DNA from: Amyloporia xantha
Taxonomy: Eukaryota > Basidiomycota > Agaricomycetes > Polyporales > Adustoporiaceae
Assembly (NCBI GenBank): GCA_036971615.1
Contig: JAYKKR010000001.1
Coordinates: 496,001 to 560,000 of the forward strand
Reading direction: 5' to 3'
DNA length: 64,000 nucleotides
Shown here: one piece after another, positions 1 to 12,093 of the stretch
Position numbering within the stretch: position 1 is the stretch's first letter
Layout: the number at the start of each line of letters is the position of its first letter
Program-made: the position numbers and the translations under genes
Notes under the pieces: generated by a model
What the model was told of the DNA's origin: nothing
Database searches by the model: none
What the model saw: only the letters and a program-made list of their open reading frames with translations

Positions 1-2109
1 TTGCGACGATTCGAGGCGAGAAAAAGCTGATCAGGAAGTTCCAGACCCAGGCTGCGTATTATCGTTAGAGAAGTCGTGGATGCCAACAGTACAATCATGC
101 TCACTTGTTGCAGAGCCCAGTGCAATGCATTTTGGTCTCACTCTCAAGGGGAAGCTTTCTCCGAGATAGACCCTGAAAAGAACCCAACATCAGACGCAAG
201 CTTAATAAGCGATGAACAAAGTGATATTTGCCAAGATGTCGGGCCCCAAGTCAGAGCCTGAAAGAATACGTGCATAAGGGCGAATGCTATGAGTACATCC
301 CCGCCTTGTCTGTTGCGCGAGGTTAACTGATCGGCCGGGGTTCCTGAAGGTGCGAGCAAAAAATGCCCTACTAGGGCTGTGATCACGGCACAGGTAGCCT
401 GGAGGAGGGCGCCCGTAAGAAGGGACTAGAGGAAAGCGATACGATTAGCCAAAGATATAGTCACCCGAACCTGAATCGAAATTTACCCTTCGACGGCCCC
501 AGACGTCAATAAGGTACAGAGCTGGTAACACTCCCGCAACCGTCATTGCTCCTAATATAGTTTGAATTACGTATGGCGAGAGTCTGTGGTTCAATCAATG
601 ACACAGCTGCATCACTCTTGATGTGTCGCACGTACTGTGTTCCGGCACTCTATCGTCGTTACAAATCCAGACCGCCTTGTGAATAAACAGGAAGTGGAGG
701 AAAATGGGCCTACTTACCTGGAAAAAGGTATCTCCGTAGTAGACTGTATATCCCGATACGCGATTAGCCCTCGAATACTTGAGTGTTGAACTTACAATAA
801 AAGTTTTGCCCATTCATCTGTTGTAAGAATTGCAGCATCATTCCATTGATAGCTCTTTTCCACAACATGTTTCTCTTAGAAAAACATTCCAGCCACGTAG
901 CTTTTCCGCCCTCGTTTTCTGCCTTAATGGCGAATTCAAGTTCTTCAATGATCTCTTGCACCAGCGGATCATCTTCATGCACACTATTCAGGTCTGACAC
1001 GACAGCATGTGCTTCCGCTTCTCTGCCTGTAGCTAAAAGATGCCGGCTGGCCATAAGTTAAGTCAGGATGGCAGAACGATCAAGATTGCGGTGAACATCT
1101 TACGGGGATTCCGGTAAGAAGAGAATACCGGAGAACAGGATGATCCCCCAGACAATCTGAAGACCGATGGGAATGCGCCAAGACGCCGACCCGCTGATAT
1201 TGTGCGTCCCGAGCTCGATGACATCACTGATGAAAATACTGGGAGGAAAACTGTCTCAGAACATATATGCTAACGGACAACCTAAATCACCCACCCTGCA
1301 AATATAAACGCCTGGTAAAGAACAATGAGCGCACCCCGTAGCGCCTTGGGTCTGTTTCACCGTTGTATAGCGGCACGACACCTTAATCGCATGTTAAGCC
1401 TGCAAGTCAAGTCATTGTACTGTATAGACATACCTGACAGTGCGCCCACGCCGAGGCCGGCGACGAAACGACCAAAAACAATCTGCACAAGTGAATTGCC
1501 TGTTCCCGTTTGGATGGCGACGCCAGCAGTGAAGACCGCGGCCCAAATAACCACCGATCCTCTCCGACCGAACCGATCAGACGTGAATGCCTGGGCAATG
1601 GCACCAACGATAGTGCTATCCAACGTACATGAGCGCTGAGCGGAACAGACGAGTTACAAGATGCACTGGCATTACCCTGCTCCAAGCAAAGAGGTAATGA
1701 TGGATTGCCGTGAACTGGATAGATAAGGCTGTCCATCTGCGCCAACTTGGCCAAAGCGAGCGGCGAAATCAGGCATAATGAGACATCCCTGGAAATTATC
1801 TCAATTGGTTCATAATAACAGTACTGCTGAACTAGGGCGCACCGAGATCACCCCCAGATCATATCCGAAAATAAAGCCTTGCATAATAGAGGCGCTGTTC
1901 TGAATGCAGAGTTACGCATCAGTAGAGGGTCACTAAAACGTAATCGGCCATTTACTAACAATATCTCGGAGACAGGCGATGGAAATGCAGGCAGGAACAT
2001 TCACCTCCTACACATTTTGAGTATGCAATCCAGCCCAGATAAGATGACACGCACCTAATGCAATGAACATTGCGAGCAAGATCGCTTTGCGATTAGTAGG
2101 AACCGCCAT
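1..2109 (-). CDS. MFS sugar (hexose-type) transporter, copy A, 3' end cut by window edge
   Basis: This is a plasma-membrane sugar/H+ symporter-type protein of the major facilitator superfamily. The ATG lies at 2107-2109 and gives an N-terminus MAVPTNRKAILLA, shared almost exactly with the two other copies in this window. In order, I see the first helix region with GFIFGYD, the loop MPDFAARFGQVGADG (around 1790-1700), STIVGAIAQAF with the family motif DRFGRRGSVV (about 1620-1550), GRFVAGLGVGALSG, and the central cytoplasmic loop with ATGREAEAHAVV and WLECFSKRNMLWKR (1050-830). The helix-7 region QQMNGQNFYC and later helices run to the left edge. Many short introns interrupt it. By comparison with copy C, only about the last 50-60 codons are missing. 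No break is seen in the part present. Substrate is not readable from sequence; glucose or another hexose is likely from the family. Confidence 0.88.
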
Positions 2110-2205
2110 CGCGCTTCAGGGCACTCCGCAGATTAGGTGTTCCCTGGAAACTTGAGTCACTTGACGAGGGAACTTGCAAGATATACATCGAGGAGGATTT
2201 TCCAG

Positions 2206-2212
2206 CCTTATA
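2206..2212 (-). promoter_or_regulatory. TATA-like box of sugar transporter copy A
   Basis: On the minus strand this reads TATAAGG, about 100 bp before the ATG of copy A. The identical GATATAAGG is found about 90 bp before the ATG of copy C, so it is conserved between the two. Confidence 0.45.
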
Positions 2213-2446
2213 TCGGATTCGTGGAGTGACTTGTTCCTGGTGCAATCTCGGGCTCATTTCCTTCTCGCCATGGCGGCGCTTGCAGGAAATAGAGTGAGCG
2301 CCATGCATGGTACGATAGAACACACTATGAGAGTAAGAAGGCATATTGCTCCAATTTTTAGAGCCGGTAGAAGTAAGTCAAAGGCCCCGTGGTCAGAGTT
2401 TTAACAGAATTATTGCCTACAGTTAACCAGGTGAGTTGCATTCGAG

Positions 2447-2514
2447 GCTTCGTTCGATCACATGGGATACGCACTTCCGTTCGATGTGTCCGACGGCGAT
2501 GCGACGGTCCGCCA
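2447..2514 (-). promoter_or_regulatory. Conserved upstream block A of the sugar-transporter family
   Basis: About 68 bp are conserved upstream of all three transporter copies, here some 340 bp before the ATG. On the plus strand it holds GCTTCGTT, CACATGG, CTTCCGTTCGA and TCCGACGGCGATGCGACGG. The CGG-rich core would suit Zn2Cys6 regulators, but that reading is inference. See the matching blocks at 6094-6161 and 48441-48510. Confidence 0.55.
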
Positions 2515-3389
2515 TTCAGTTATCTTTTCCTCTTTTGGGCTTGCAGAGAATATATCCTAGCAAACATCCTAGCAAACTTACGTTGCAGTGGATGACATTA
2601 GACCGACCTAAAATTGGGAGCTGGCCTTATAACAATAGACTGCAGCGGTCTTGAACCGTGATGACTCTACCCGGGACTCGGATGTGCATGATAGTAGAAT
2701 CATGAAGCGGATACGTTTCAAACTATTGCGCTTATTGATGCTGCTGGTGGGGATTCACAGATATCTGTCTGACAAGCATTGTAAGGGTTCAACCGTTCAA
2801 AGGTCCGCGAGGCGCGAGTCATACGGTTGACGTTGCTCAAGTCCTCGTCTTCGATGTTGAATGGAAAGGCACGTTTCCCCACGCGTGTATACTTCACGTG
2901 ATCGCGTCTAGCTTGAGATTCGAGATGGCTTTCGCTCCCTACTTTGATCAACTATATACTTGAAGCTGGAGCTAGACTTTGATGCTGCATATATCCATCT
3001 TCCTCTGGCGATATCATGACATCTTTCCAATATTTTATTTGAGCAATGATTATTGCTGTAAAGAGTACTAGTCACTTCGATCCCAAAGGATTTTTGAATG
3101 CGATCTCGCGGCCTTCTTGCAGTCCTTACACGCTTGCTCATTGATAAGTTCTTTGTCTATAGAGAACACAGATCTTTGTATATGCTTTTTAGCGAACTAT
3201 GCATCAGGAAATGGCCTGATGGTGACACCGATTCACGTAAGAACCAGTATGATAGGTTGTTAGCGCACTCTCGGAGGCGCAAAACGGATGAGCACAGGGA
3301 TCAAGCAAAGAGGACAGACAAATTTATGTTCAAAGCTGAATCGTACATAGCACAACTAATGGTTGTACTCGATAGCAGTGTCATGCCAC

Positions 3390-5787
3390 TCATTTGCTCT
3401 CCTCGTCTTTGCTTTCCGGCACATCTACCACCTCCGTCGAATCTGGCCTATCGTGTACATGTTTCTCGCTAGGCCGCCATCCAATCGAGTTCCAGGGTTT
3501 GATCTTCGCGCGGTATAGCTCGTCGACCTGATGATGTTCATGGTGTGAATCAGAGAAACTGGAACTGCGCGGATGTGACACACCTCCTCAAGACTGAGAC
3601 CCACAGTCTCTGGAATGAATAGGTAGGTATAGACAAATCCGAAGAGCAGCATGCCAAAGAAAATTAGCAGGATGAGAGGGCCTATTTTAGCGGAGATCCG
3701 AGGGGAGAAGAAACTCAGGAGGAAGTTCCACACCCAATCTGCAAGGAACTATCAGATGTACAACGCGTAAATATATGGCTACACCCTTACTTGCTGCGCT
3801 GCCCAAGGCGATACATTTTGGTCTCACTCTCAGTGGGAAACTCTCCCCGAGGTACACCCTGGAGAGTATATGTTAGATATAAGGAACAACGCGAAAAATG
3901 ATCAGACGACTTGCCAAGGCGTCGCTCCCCAGAACAAACCGTAGGTGAAGACATGCATTACCGCGAATGCAATGAGCACATCGCCCCCTTGCCGATTCAG
4001 CAGGGTTAATTCATCTGCCGGAGTACCGGAAGGAGCCAGTAGAAAATGCCCTACGAGGGCAGCAATAATGGCACAGGTAGCTTCCAGTAGAGCGCCCACG
4101 AGGAGTGACTGTACGACCGCTCAGGTCAGCAACAAACAATTTCGATTAAAACGGTGAGGTGCTTACTCTTCGGCGACCCCATGCATCGATTAGATACAAA
4201 GCAGGTAAGACACCAGCCACGGATACTGCACCGAGGATGGTTTGTATCACGTATGGTGATAGTCTGTGCTGATCAAAATGTGGAAATATGACGAAATGCC
4301 ACTCTACTTACTGAGTTCCTGCGGCCTACATGTGTGGTGACACATTAGGTAGACGTCAGTTCACTGACCTAAGATAGAGATAGACATGTCGACGTACCTG
4401 AAAGAAAGTATCTCCATAGTAGACTACAGATGCATACATCATCCGTAAGGAATCGAGAATTTATCAATGGAAGCAGGGCTCACAGTAGAAATTTTGCCCA
4501 TTGAGCTGTTGTATGAACTGCAGCATCATGCCGTTTACTGTCCTCTTCCATAGCATATTTCTCGTCGAGAAACATTCCATCCAAGTCACCTTCCCACCCT
4601 CGTTCTCGGCGTTTATTGCGTATTCCAAGTCTTCAATAATCTCTTGCACGAGTGGATCATCTTCCGGGACACCGTTAAGCTCTGCCACCACCCTGTGAGC
4701 CTCTGCCTCTCTTCCGGTGCCTAACAGATGTCGACTGGACAGGTAACACTGTCAATGATGGTCGGAACTACGTTGGATCTAAACTCACGGCGATTCAGGG
4801 AGGAAGAAGATTCCGGAGAGAAGGATGAGCCCCCATAGCATCTGGAGACCAATTGGAATGCGCCAAGAACCGGATCCAGTAATATAGTGTGTCCCAAGCT
4901 CAATGAGATCGGCGATGAAAATACTGCATGTACAATTAAAACAACGACCAAATTGAAAAGATGCACTGTACATACCCGCCGAAGATGTTCACCTGATACA
5001 GGACAATCAGTGCCCCTCGAAGAGCTTTCGGCGCGGTTTCTCCAGTATAGAGGGGCACAATGGCTTCGTGGAAACGTTAGGAAAAAAGGTTGTATACAGT
5101 GACATAACACACCAGACAGCGCGCCCACGCCGAGTCCCGCGACAAACCGACCGAAAGTGATCTGCGCTAGTGCACGGCCAGTTCCCGTTTGGATGGCAAC
5201 ACCAACGGTGAAAACTGCAGCCCAGATTAAAACAGACCCTCGGCGGCCGAAGCGATCAGCGGTGAAGGCTTGTGCAATTGCACCAACGATCGTGCTACAT
5301 CATAGCTGTGAGCATGCAGTCATTATAGACGAAGCCAAAGATACTTTACCCGACTGCGAGCAAAGAGGTGATAATGGACTGCTGTCCACTGGTCAGGTAC
5401 GGCTGTCCGTCAGCGCCAATCTGCCCAAAGCGAGCGGCAAAATCGGGCATAATGAGGCATCCCTAGATTTCAATGTAAGTACAAACAGAGCCTAATCAGG
5501 TCGGCTAAGCGAGGCATACCGAGATGACTCCCATGTCATATCCGAAGATGAACCCTAGGGCAATTCAATACCGTTCTGAGCGCGAGAGCACAGTCAGTGA
5601 ACCCCTCATGGTGTATTGCAGGGTACCGACTTACAAGTTATGCGGGCTTATGACAGTGTGGAACTGTAAATGGATTTCACCTCCTACACAAGGTGAGAGA
5701 TCTACACCTAACACAAGCACAATGAAGCGTACCGAACGCAATGAATGTTGCGAGCAGTATTGCTCTGCGGTTAGTTGGGACCGCCAT
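3390..5787 (-). CDS. MFS sugar (hexose-type) transporter, copy B, complete
   Basis: This is a second, complete copy of the sugar-transporter family. The ATG at 5785-5787 gives MAVPTNRRAILLA. The order of landmarks matches copies A and C: GFIFGYD near 5550, then the RFG-Q-GADGQPYL loop and the DRFGRRGSV family motif near 5250. The central loop has GTGREAEAHRVVAELNG, EDDPLVQEII and WMECFSTRNMLWKR (4740-4540), followed by QQLNGQNFYC, a helix segment IAALVGHFLLAPSG near 4050, and PETVGLSLEEV near 3600. The cytoplasmic tail VDELYRAKIKPWNSIGW ends at a stop at 3390. It lies in the same direction as copy A, 1.3 kb downstream of that gene's start. It is less like A and C than those two are like each other. 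The likely role is hexose uptake; exact substrate is unknown. Confidence 0.9.
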
Positions 5788-5858
5788 TTTGCTAGAAGGC
5801 CCGGAGACTTCACACGCACCGCGAAAGTCTACATTCGCAATCCCAGATACCCTACTCT

Positions 5859-5865
5859 TATATAA
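5859..5865 (-). promoter_or_regulatory. TATA-like box of sugar transporter copy B
   Basis: The minus strand reads TTATATA about 75 bp before the ATG of copy B, a usual distance for a fungal core promoter. Confidence 0.4.
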
Positions 5866-6093
5866 TGTCGGCGTGGTGTTGTTTGTTCCGTCTTAAACCT
5901 CACGGTGGCTTCTCGAGGATATGCTTACTCGAGGGCCTTGGTCGGTAGCAATGTAGAACACCGTACGACTACACTATGGGAGCAAGAAGCACTTCGGGCC
6001 TATCTGTAGTGGCTAGCAGGTCAGGTCGAAGACCCCGTGGTGCAGAGCTTAGATATGCATTCCCTGCCACAAACTAGATGAGTGGAGTCCAGT

Positions 6094-6161
6094 GCTTCGT
6101 TTGGTCACATGGTAGACGTATTTCCGTTCGACCTATCCGACGGCGACGCGACGGACCGCCA
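6094..6161 (-). promoter_or_regulatory. Conserved upstream block B of the sugar-transporter family
   Basis: This is the copy-B version of the shared block, about 310 bp before the ATG. On the plus strand it keeps GCTTCGTTTGGTCACATGG, TTTCCGTTCGA and TCCGACGGCGACGCGACGG. The DNA around it has diverged much more than the block itself, which argues for constraint. Confidence 0.55.
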
Positions 6162-6551
6162 CGAAGCCAATCCTATCCAATCTAGGAAAGCATTGAAAGA
6201 TATAGGAAGAGGAACCATCGAGTACGCGCCTTCTCAGCAGTCTCGCAGAGGGTTCCCAAATTTACTGATAAGTGAAGCGTGCCGGCTCCGTGAGAGTAAG
6301 CTAGGAATTGCTGGAGGCGAGGATTGGAGTAGAAGCAGGTCTTGATCAGCAGTGCTCTTTGATTCGACGATAGGAAATAAAACTGTTCGAGGATGTCACC
6401 TCCTTCAACGATGAAGCCTTTTCCGCCGATCCTCGACGGCGCGTCCACGTGCCAAACGTCTCAATCACATGCAAACCGAGAAGTAGGTTTTCCTGCTCAG
6501 CCTTCGATGGATGCAAGGAAAAGGTAAGAATAACAGCAGCAGTCCGTATTG

Positions 6552-7647
6552 TTACATAGCATCGATGATCTCTTTTAACCTGACCTCGTCCAGTATTTCG
6601 AACCCCTCGCCCGGTGTCACCTGTAAGGAGCATTGAAAGATTATCAGACGTGAAGATCTCCCAGATTGCTAGGATCTGCCGCACCTGCGCCAGTTGCACG
6701 TTGTGGTGGTCCAATTTTTCTTCCATCACCTGCTTCAACACCGATAGCGTGAGCTTGTGCGCTTCTTGCAGCGTCATTCGCTACCGACAATGGATGTGAG
6801 CCAGTATGTTCAACCTGGTGTGTGAGGAATACATGACGTACAGTATGCCACTTGTCCTGAAGTTCGCTTTGTGCTGCTTCTGACCCAGACCCAATTGCCT
6901 TCGCATCGTATCGTACGAACGTCCCTGAAGGATCCGTGTGATATCTAGCATACCATGCGTTATGAGTAGAAGGCGAGTGGAAGTCAAAATCTCTCACAGT
7001 TGCGGCCCGAGTTCGTCAATCCCCGCAATGAGCAATGCGACACCAAATGGCCGACTCATCATGGCATCCTCGTCATGCACACTCTCTCCAAATCGCAGAG
7101 CAAGGTCACAGACAGCCTGCGTCACACTCTCCACCTTAATGTGTTCGTCGAAGGTGAAGGCGTGATTCTGCGATGTTACTCGGGCGTGGTCGATCATCGT
7201 ACGCGCGTCCGCGGTCAGGCCAGACATGGCGCAGCCGAGGTGCTTGTCGATCTCCATAATCTTCTCGATGGAAGAAGACTCGAGAAGAGGGGATTGGACA
7301 CGTTTTTCGATACCTAGGACGACGCCTTCGGGTGTCTTGACGCCCACAGTTGTTGATCCAAGCTGTGATCGGTAGGAGGGACACAGCAATGAGTGGAACA
7401 AGTGGTATAGCATTCAGCGATCTCTCATACCTTAATCGCTTCAATTGCATACTCGACTGTAGTAAGAAAGGTGTCAGACTCGAATGCAAATACTAGGGAT
7501 GTAAAACACGCACCTTGAAACAAACGTCCTTCAGGGGAGAAGGTGTTAACACCTCGATCTGTGTAGCACGAGGTCGCGTCGGATCAACGATTCTATGCCC
7601 ACATATTCCATGTCATACATACCGTACTCAGACCGTGTCAAGAACAT
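6552..7647 (-). CDS. PUP2: 20S proteasome subunit alpha type 5
   Basis: This is the alpha-5 subunit of the 20S proteasome core, part of the outer gating ring. The ATG at 7645-7647 opens a 25-nt first exon, and the next small exons give [20 protein letters not shown] and [14 protein letters not shown], the alpha-subunit N-terminal signature. Then follow [53 protein letters not shown] and YHTDPSGTF. The C-terminal helix has [20 protein letters not shown]. The last intron joins NVQLAQV to [16 protein letters not shown], ending IIDAM and a TAA at 6552-6554. All introns are 45-70 nt with GT-AG ends and the frame is intact. Length is near the usual 240-250 residues. Assignment to alpha-5 rather than another alpha subunit rests on the [15 protein letters not shown] start and the KRVQSPLLE segment. 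Confidence 0.96.
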
Positions 7648-8112
7648 TTCTAAATACTGGTCACGAACAGAGAAGGGGGTGCGTAATAGTCTGAGGTAAG
7701 GTCGTGTACACCAGTCAAGGCCTTACGCACGCGCTGAACCGAATACGCGCGTCGCGTGAACCCTAACCTTATGTCAGTCATTTCAAGGTTCTCCTAACCC
7801 CACTGGCATAGTACTGGCATGCATAGTATGCGTCCGTGAATTCAGTCTCATTTCAGGAGGATAAATGAAGGCCAAGTAGACTAGGAGCGTAACAATCGTA
7901 GTCAATAATTCAAAGTGAGCTTCCGTCCTCGAATTTCAGCATTGCTCACAAACATGATACAGATTTCGACAAATAGGCCTAAGCTCAACAACTCATATAT
8001 AACTACCGCAGCATCGCTGAAATGTAGTTGTATGAGCCAGATAACTCGTTCTTTATTCAACTCCTCCTTACCCAAATATGCTTGTACGCCACGCCAGTCC
8101 TACAGCTCCATC
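7648..8112. other. Intergenic between PUP2 and the RidA gene
   Basis: This is the PUP2 promoter side and the RidA 3' flank. No gene or clear motif is seen. Confidence 0.5.
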
Positions 8113-8894
8113 TCAAGCCAGACTGAAGACAGGGAGCGTATTACCGCTTATTAGGCATCTTGACAGGATAGAGCCACGTACCTCACGATACATTCGATCT
8201 CGAACAATCCATTCAGCGGAAGTCGCGCCACCTGCACGGCCGAACGTGCAGGCTTATGTCCGCCGAAAAACCGAGCATAGATCCCATTCATGACAGCGAA
8301 GTCATCCATGGATTGCAGAAAGACCTATGCAGATTCGAGACCATCAAGATCATGCAAAAGCTTATCAGCATCATGGGTTTCTCGCAAGCGAGATGAATAA
8401 AAATATGTGATGGGGACGTACAGTCGTCTTGACCACCTTGTCGACGCTTCCGCCTCCCGCCTCGATGACCGTCTTCATGTTCTTCAATGCCTGCTCTGTC
8501 TCAGCCTCTATTCCGCCTGGGACCTATGACAAAGTTCGTTCGCAGGAGCGGTGAATGGAGCGTGGGACCACTGACCAGCTTTCCTGTCGATGGGTTTATA
8601 CCAAGCGATCCAGAGGCAAAGAGGAGGTTGCCGACTTTCACACCTTGGTTGTATGGACCCACAGCAGCCGGTGCATCTTGGACCAACAACAAAAATCGTA
8701 GTTCAGTGTTATGCAGTATCTGGAAGTGCGGAGAGGTGCCTACCAGGAGTAGACACGAACGAAAGAGACATTGTGCGAGTAAAGGTCGTTCTAGACGAGA
8801 TTCGTGCTGCTTTTGAGGTTAACTGAGGGGTCAGACGACAAGTGCGAAGTGCTGGAAGAGTGACTCGAGCTGCAGAGCGGATGGCCGACTGCAT
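8113..8894 (-). CDS. MMF1: RidA/YjgF-family enamine/imine deaminase, mitochondrial (Mmf1-like)
   Basis: RidA proteins hydrolyse reactive enamine/imine intermediates made by PLP enzymes; the mitochondrial form in yeast is Mmf1. The first in-frame ATG is at 8892-8894. It starts a presequence rich in Arg, Ser and Ala and lacking acidic residues (MQSAIRSAARVTLPALRTCR), typical of mitochondrial import. An internal Met (MSLSFVSTP) could give a cytosolic form by a second start. After one intron comes DAPAAVGPYNQGVKVGNLLF, then ASGSLGINPSTGKLVPGG, EAETEQALKNMKTVIEAGG and VVKTTVFLQSMDDFAVMNG. The signature end NGLFEIECIVSLA stops with TGA at 8113-8115. The usual Arg of the active site falls in HKPARSAVQVARLP. 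Four exons read cleanly in frame. Confidence 0.94.
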
Positions 8895-9348
8895 GATCCT
8901 CGACCCGGTTCTCTCAGCCACCTCGAGCTCGCGATCCTTCCGCGATCTCGCCGATCGCCATCATCATGTGACACGCGTTTAACCCTGGCCTGATCGCGAC
9001 GCGACGCGCGACGATGACAGCCACTAGGGCCGATTGCAAGATCGCTAGCACTAGACCGACTAGACAATCAATCATATGTGTATTGATATATACCGCAATG
9101 AAGAATTAGGCAGACATTAATCGATCTATCTTGTAATGTAGGTGCGAACAGCAAGTATGTAAGCGTCAGGATGGAAACTAGATAACGATAGAAAGCACAT
9201 TTCGACCAACAGGAGCAAGCACGATATGATTACACGAATTTTATTCAACGACTGGTCGCTGCCACCCGGCCAAAAGAACATGAACAATGAGCCCACGTGC
9301 AGGAGAACGCCTAGAGGAATTCACATACCTCGTTCTCTCACACAACCC
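8895..9348. other. Intergenic between RidA and G-alpha genes
   Basis: RidA promoter and G-alpha 3' flank. Nothing else is recognised. Confidence 0.5.
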
Positions 9349-12093
9349 TCATATTAATGACGAAGACCTCAGGTTTCCTGTCAGAATTATATCTCGCACT
9401 ATTTATACTCAAATAAGGGCAAAATGAAGACACAGACGGCAGAAACTGACCGTTGTTGATGATGGTATGTGTTCGCCGGGTATCTGTGACGGACGTCAAG
9501 TGCACTGAAACGTAGGTAATACAATCCTCAGTATGCAGCTCTGCTCTGAATCAGAACACCATGACCGACGCACCAAAACATTCTCTGGACTTATTGAGTG
9601 AGTGACCCTGGTGTAGCGCGAGAAATTTAAGACGAAAGTCTGCACCGGGGGGCAGAGCTCAGTGTCATGATAGGCAAGACAGGAAGAAGTGTGCACGAAC
9701 AGCTCGATATCGAGTCATAGTCGTTGGGACGATCGCCATATGAGGGCATGTGATGATTCAGCCGCACTCCACTTTCAAGCTTCCGCTGTACGATGAATGG
9801 CGAAGGCCTCAGCATGTCGCACGGACGTATCAAGACGTGGACACCTTACCCTGAGAAGATCACATTTATTGAGGAACAGTACAATGTTGACGTTGGCTAG
9901 CAGCGGATTCGAAGTAACGCTTTGCCAAAGATGGATTGAGTCTTCTAGGCGGTTAACCGAGGGATCCTGTAAGACAATCTTATCGGTAAAGCGGCAGACT
10001 TCATTACCAACAAAAATGCATTACCTCCGCGAGAACCTGATCAAAAGCACTTATGGGCGCGAGGAAGATGATGGCATTGACTGCGAAGGAGGAGTAAGAA
10101 CGACATCCAACCGGCGCCGGCGCCGTGCACCTACGGGCGCAGACCGTCACACGATGGAGTAGACTCACCATCATCAAAATAGGGCGCCCAGGCCTGTCGC
10201 TGCGGGCGTGCACCGCCAACATCATAAATCTTCCACTCGACGCCACGGAACTCGCTATTTTTCGGGAGACTGAACGTGTGCTCAATAACTCCATTGGTCT
10301 TCAGGCGAGCCCGCAACACGTCCTCTGCCGTGGACGTCGGAATATAAGTCATGATGAAGACAATGCGAGAAGCACGGAATTGACACACACCGTCCGTGGG
10401 GAAGTACATCTTGGCCGTGACGCGGTCTATCTCGTCCAAATAGCTACCGATTGCGGAGAGACCCCATCTCAGTATCCAGGAAGCATCATATATCAGAAGA
10501 AGGCGGCGACTCACAACCCACTGCTCTCCTCCAGCCTTATTCGTTTCTCTGCAAGCCGCTGCCGGACTTTTGGGTCGCGCCACAGCTCCGACATGGCCGG
10601 GGCACATCGGTTGACGACATGCACCGGGTCGTGAGGGTCTTCCCACCACCCCTGCAGCTCGCCGGAGTGCGCACTCTTCGGGCTCTGGTTCCTCCGCAAG
10701 GCGAGCGTCTGCTTCCATTTCGAAGTTGTGCGCACGGAAAGCTCGTTACCCGGAGAGACCGACGTCGGTGATGTTGGCGAGGACGCTGCTCCAGGGGGGA
10801 TGGTGATCCGCGGCGCGGGGCGTGACGGCGCGCTGGTGCTCGGGCCCGCATACGAGGAGGCCGGAGAAACCTGCTCGTACCCACTCTGGGAGAAGCTGCG
10901 CGTGTTATTGTATTGGAGAGGAAGGTGCGTCGCCTCGTGTGCGTCGTTGTCCTCAGGGTCTGAGAGCTGCTGTATGAGGCGGAGCTCCAGGGCGAGAAGC
11001 GGCGCAAGACGCCAACAGTAGTTATCGTAACCGGGAACCGAGCTGCTGGCCGTTGAGGGCAAACGTCCGTGCGAAGGCGAGCTGATGACCATGGTGGCTA
11101 CCTCATACGTGTCAGGATCATCGCTGTCGTCAAACCCTGGCGGCCCATCTGCCTCGGGCGCGAGGGCTTCAAGAATTCTAGGATGTGTGAATCAGTAGTC
11201 GTTCGCACAGATCTTTGGAGAGGGGAGTCTGCTTACCGACGTATGGAACGCGCAAGATTGAGGTAAATGACAAATCGCCAGGCGATTCGCTCCGCGTGGA
11301 AGGCGGCAGGAGTGTGCAGTAGCTGGAACTCTGTTAGCGAGGACGTCAGTTACGGTTATACAGGCGTAGCTCATTCTTGAGGCGGTACCGGCAGGGCTGT
11401 ACGGTATGAGGCTGTCAAGCGTAGATCTATAAGACGCGCTGAGGACAGCCTTCATGACCATGACATCGGCGAGTATTCTCTCCGATTGCGCCTGAGACCG
11501 CGAATCGATAAACTGCAGCAAGACGCACGCCGCGCAAGAGTCCAACGAATTGACAAGATTGTACACATCTGCATATGAATGGAATTCACAAAAGCCAGCG
11601 CACGGACCATAACTCTAACAGCCTCTGTATAGCAATAGCCAGACATCAGAAGCCAACCGAATACAACAAGGGGTCTCCTTTGAGATTTACGAGACTTACG
11701 GATGTCGAAAAATTGTATCTACCAGTCGGAAGGCGAGGCGAGCGAACAGAAAATTGCGACAGCAGCATTTGGAATCGCAGCAGTGCTGCCTGACCGCCGG
11801 CAGACAGAAATACCGTATAAAAACTCACGCTTCAAAGTAGTGCTCTTGCCGCTCTCGCTCTGACCGAGCAAAAGGACTTTAATGACTTTCTTCCTCCTGC
11901 TTGCACGTTCACCGTCCTTGATCATACGGTCAATATTGTCACTGCGTTTCTTTGCCTCCTCCTCCGCGCGGAGTCTGCGTTCGCGCTGTTCTGATGTTTC
12001 ATTGGCGGGCGGAAGGAGCGCGGCGGCGAGGGGGTCTGAGATGGAGCGACGACGACCTGTGTGAGCAGCAGCTGGTGGGCGGCGGTTTGCCAT
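9349..12093 (-). CDS. Atypical heterotrimeric G-protein alpha subunit
   Basis: This is a GTP-binding alpha subunit of a type seen in basidiomycetes. The first in-frame ATG is at 12091-12093 (MANRRPPAAAHTGRRRS), followed by DPLAAALLPPANET and a charged helix. The P-loop is intact: VIKVLLLGQSESGKSTTLK. The helical domain carries a long Ser/Pro-rich insertion (about 11090-10750; PSTSAPSRPAPRITIPPGAA), then LWRDPKVRQRL and YLDEIDRVTA. Switch I is DVLRARLKTNGVIEHTF with its Arg kept. Switch II reads DVGGARPQRQAW, so the usual catalytic Gln after DVGG is Ala. Later motifs are FLNKCDLL (NKxD) and TSVTDT (usually TCATDT). The C-terminus VRDIILTGNLRSSSLI ends at a TGA at 9349-9351. There is no N-terminal MGxxxS myristoylation site. 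Exons in the early helical domain (11.3-11.75 kb) are the least certain part. Confidence 0.9.

Larger units (their letters stand above)
2110..3389. other. Intergenic between sugar transporters A and B
   Basis: This holds the promoter of copy A (block at 2447-2514, TATA-like box near 2209) and the 3' flank of copy B. Short open frames between 2650 and 3390 show no recognisable protein and no consistent splice structure. Confidence 0.5.
5788..6551. other. Intergenic between sugar transporter B and PUP2
   Basis: This contains the copy-B promoter and the 3' flank of the proteasome gene. Nothing else is recognised. Confidence 0.5.
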
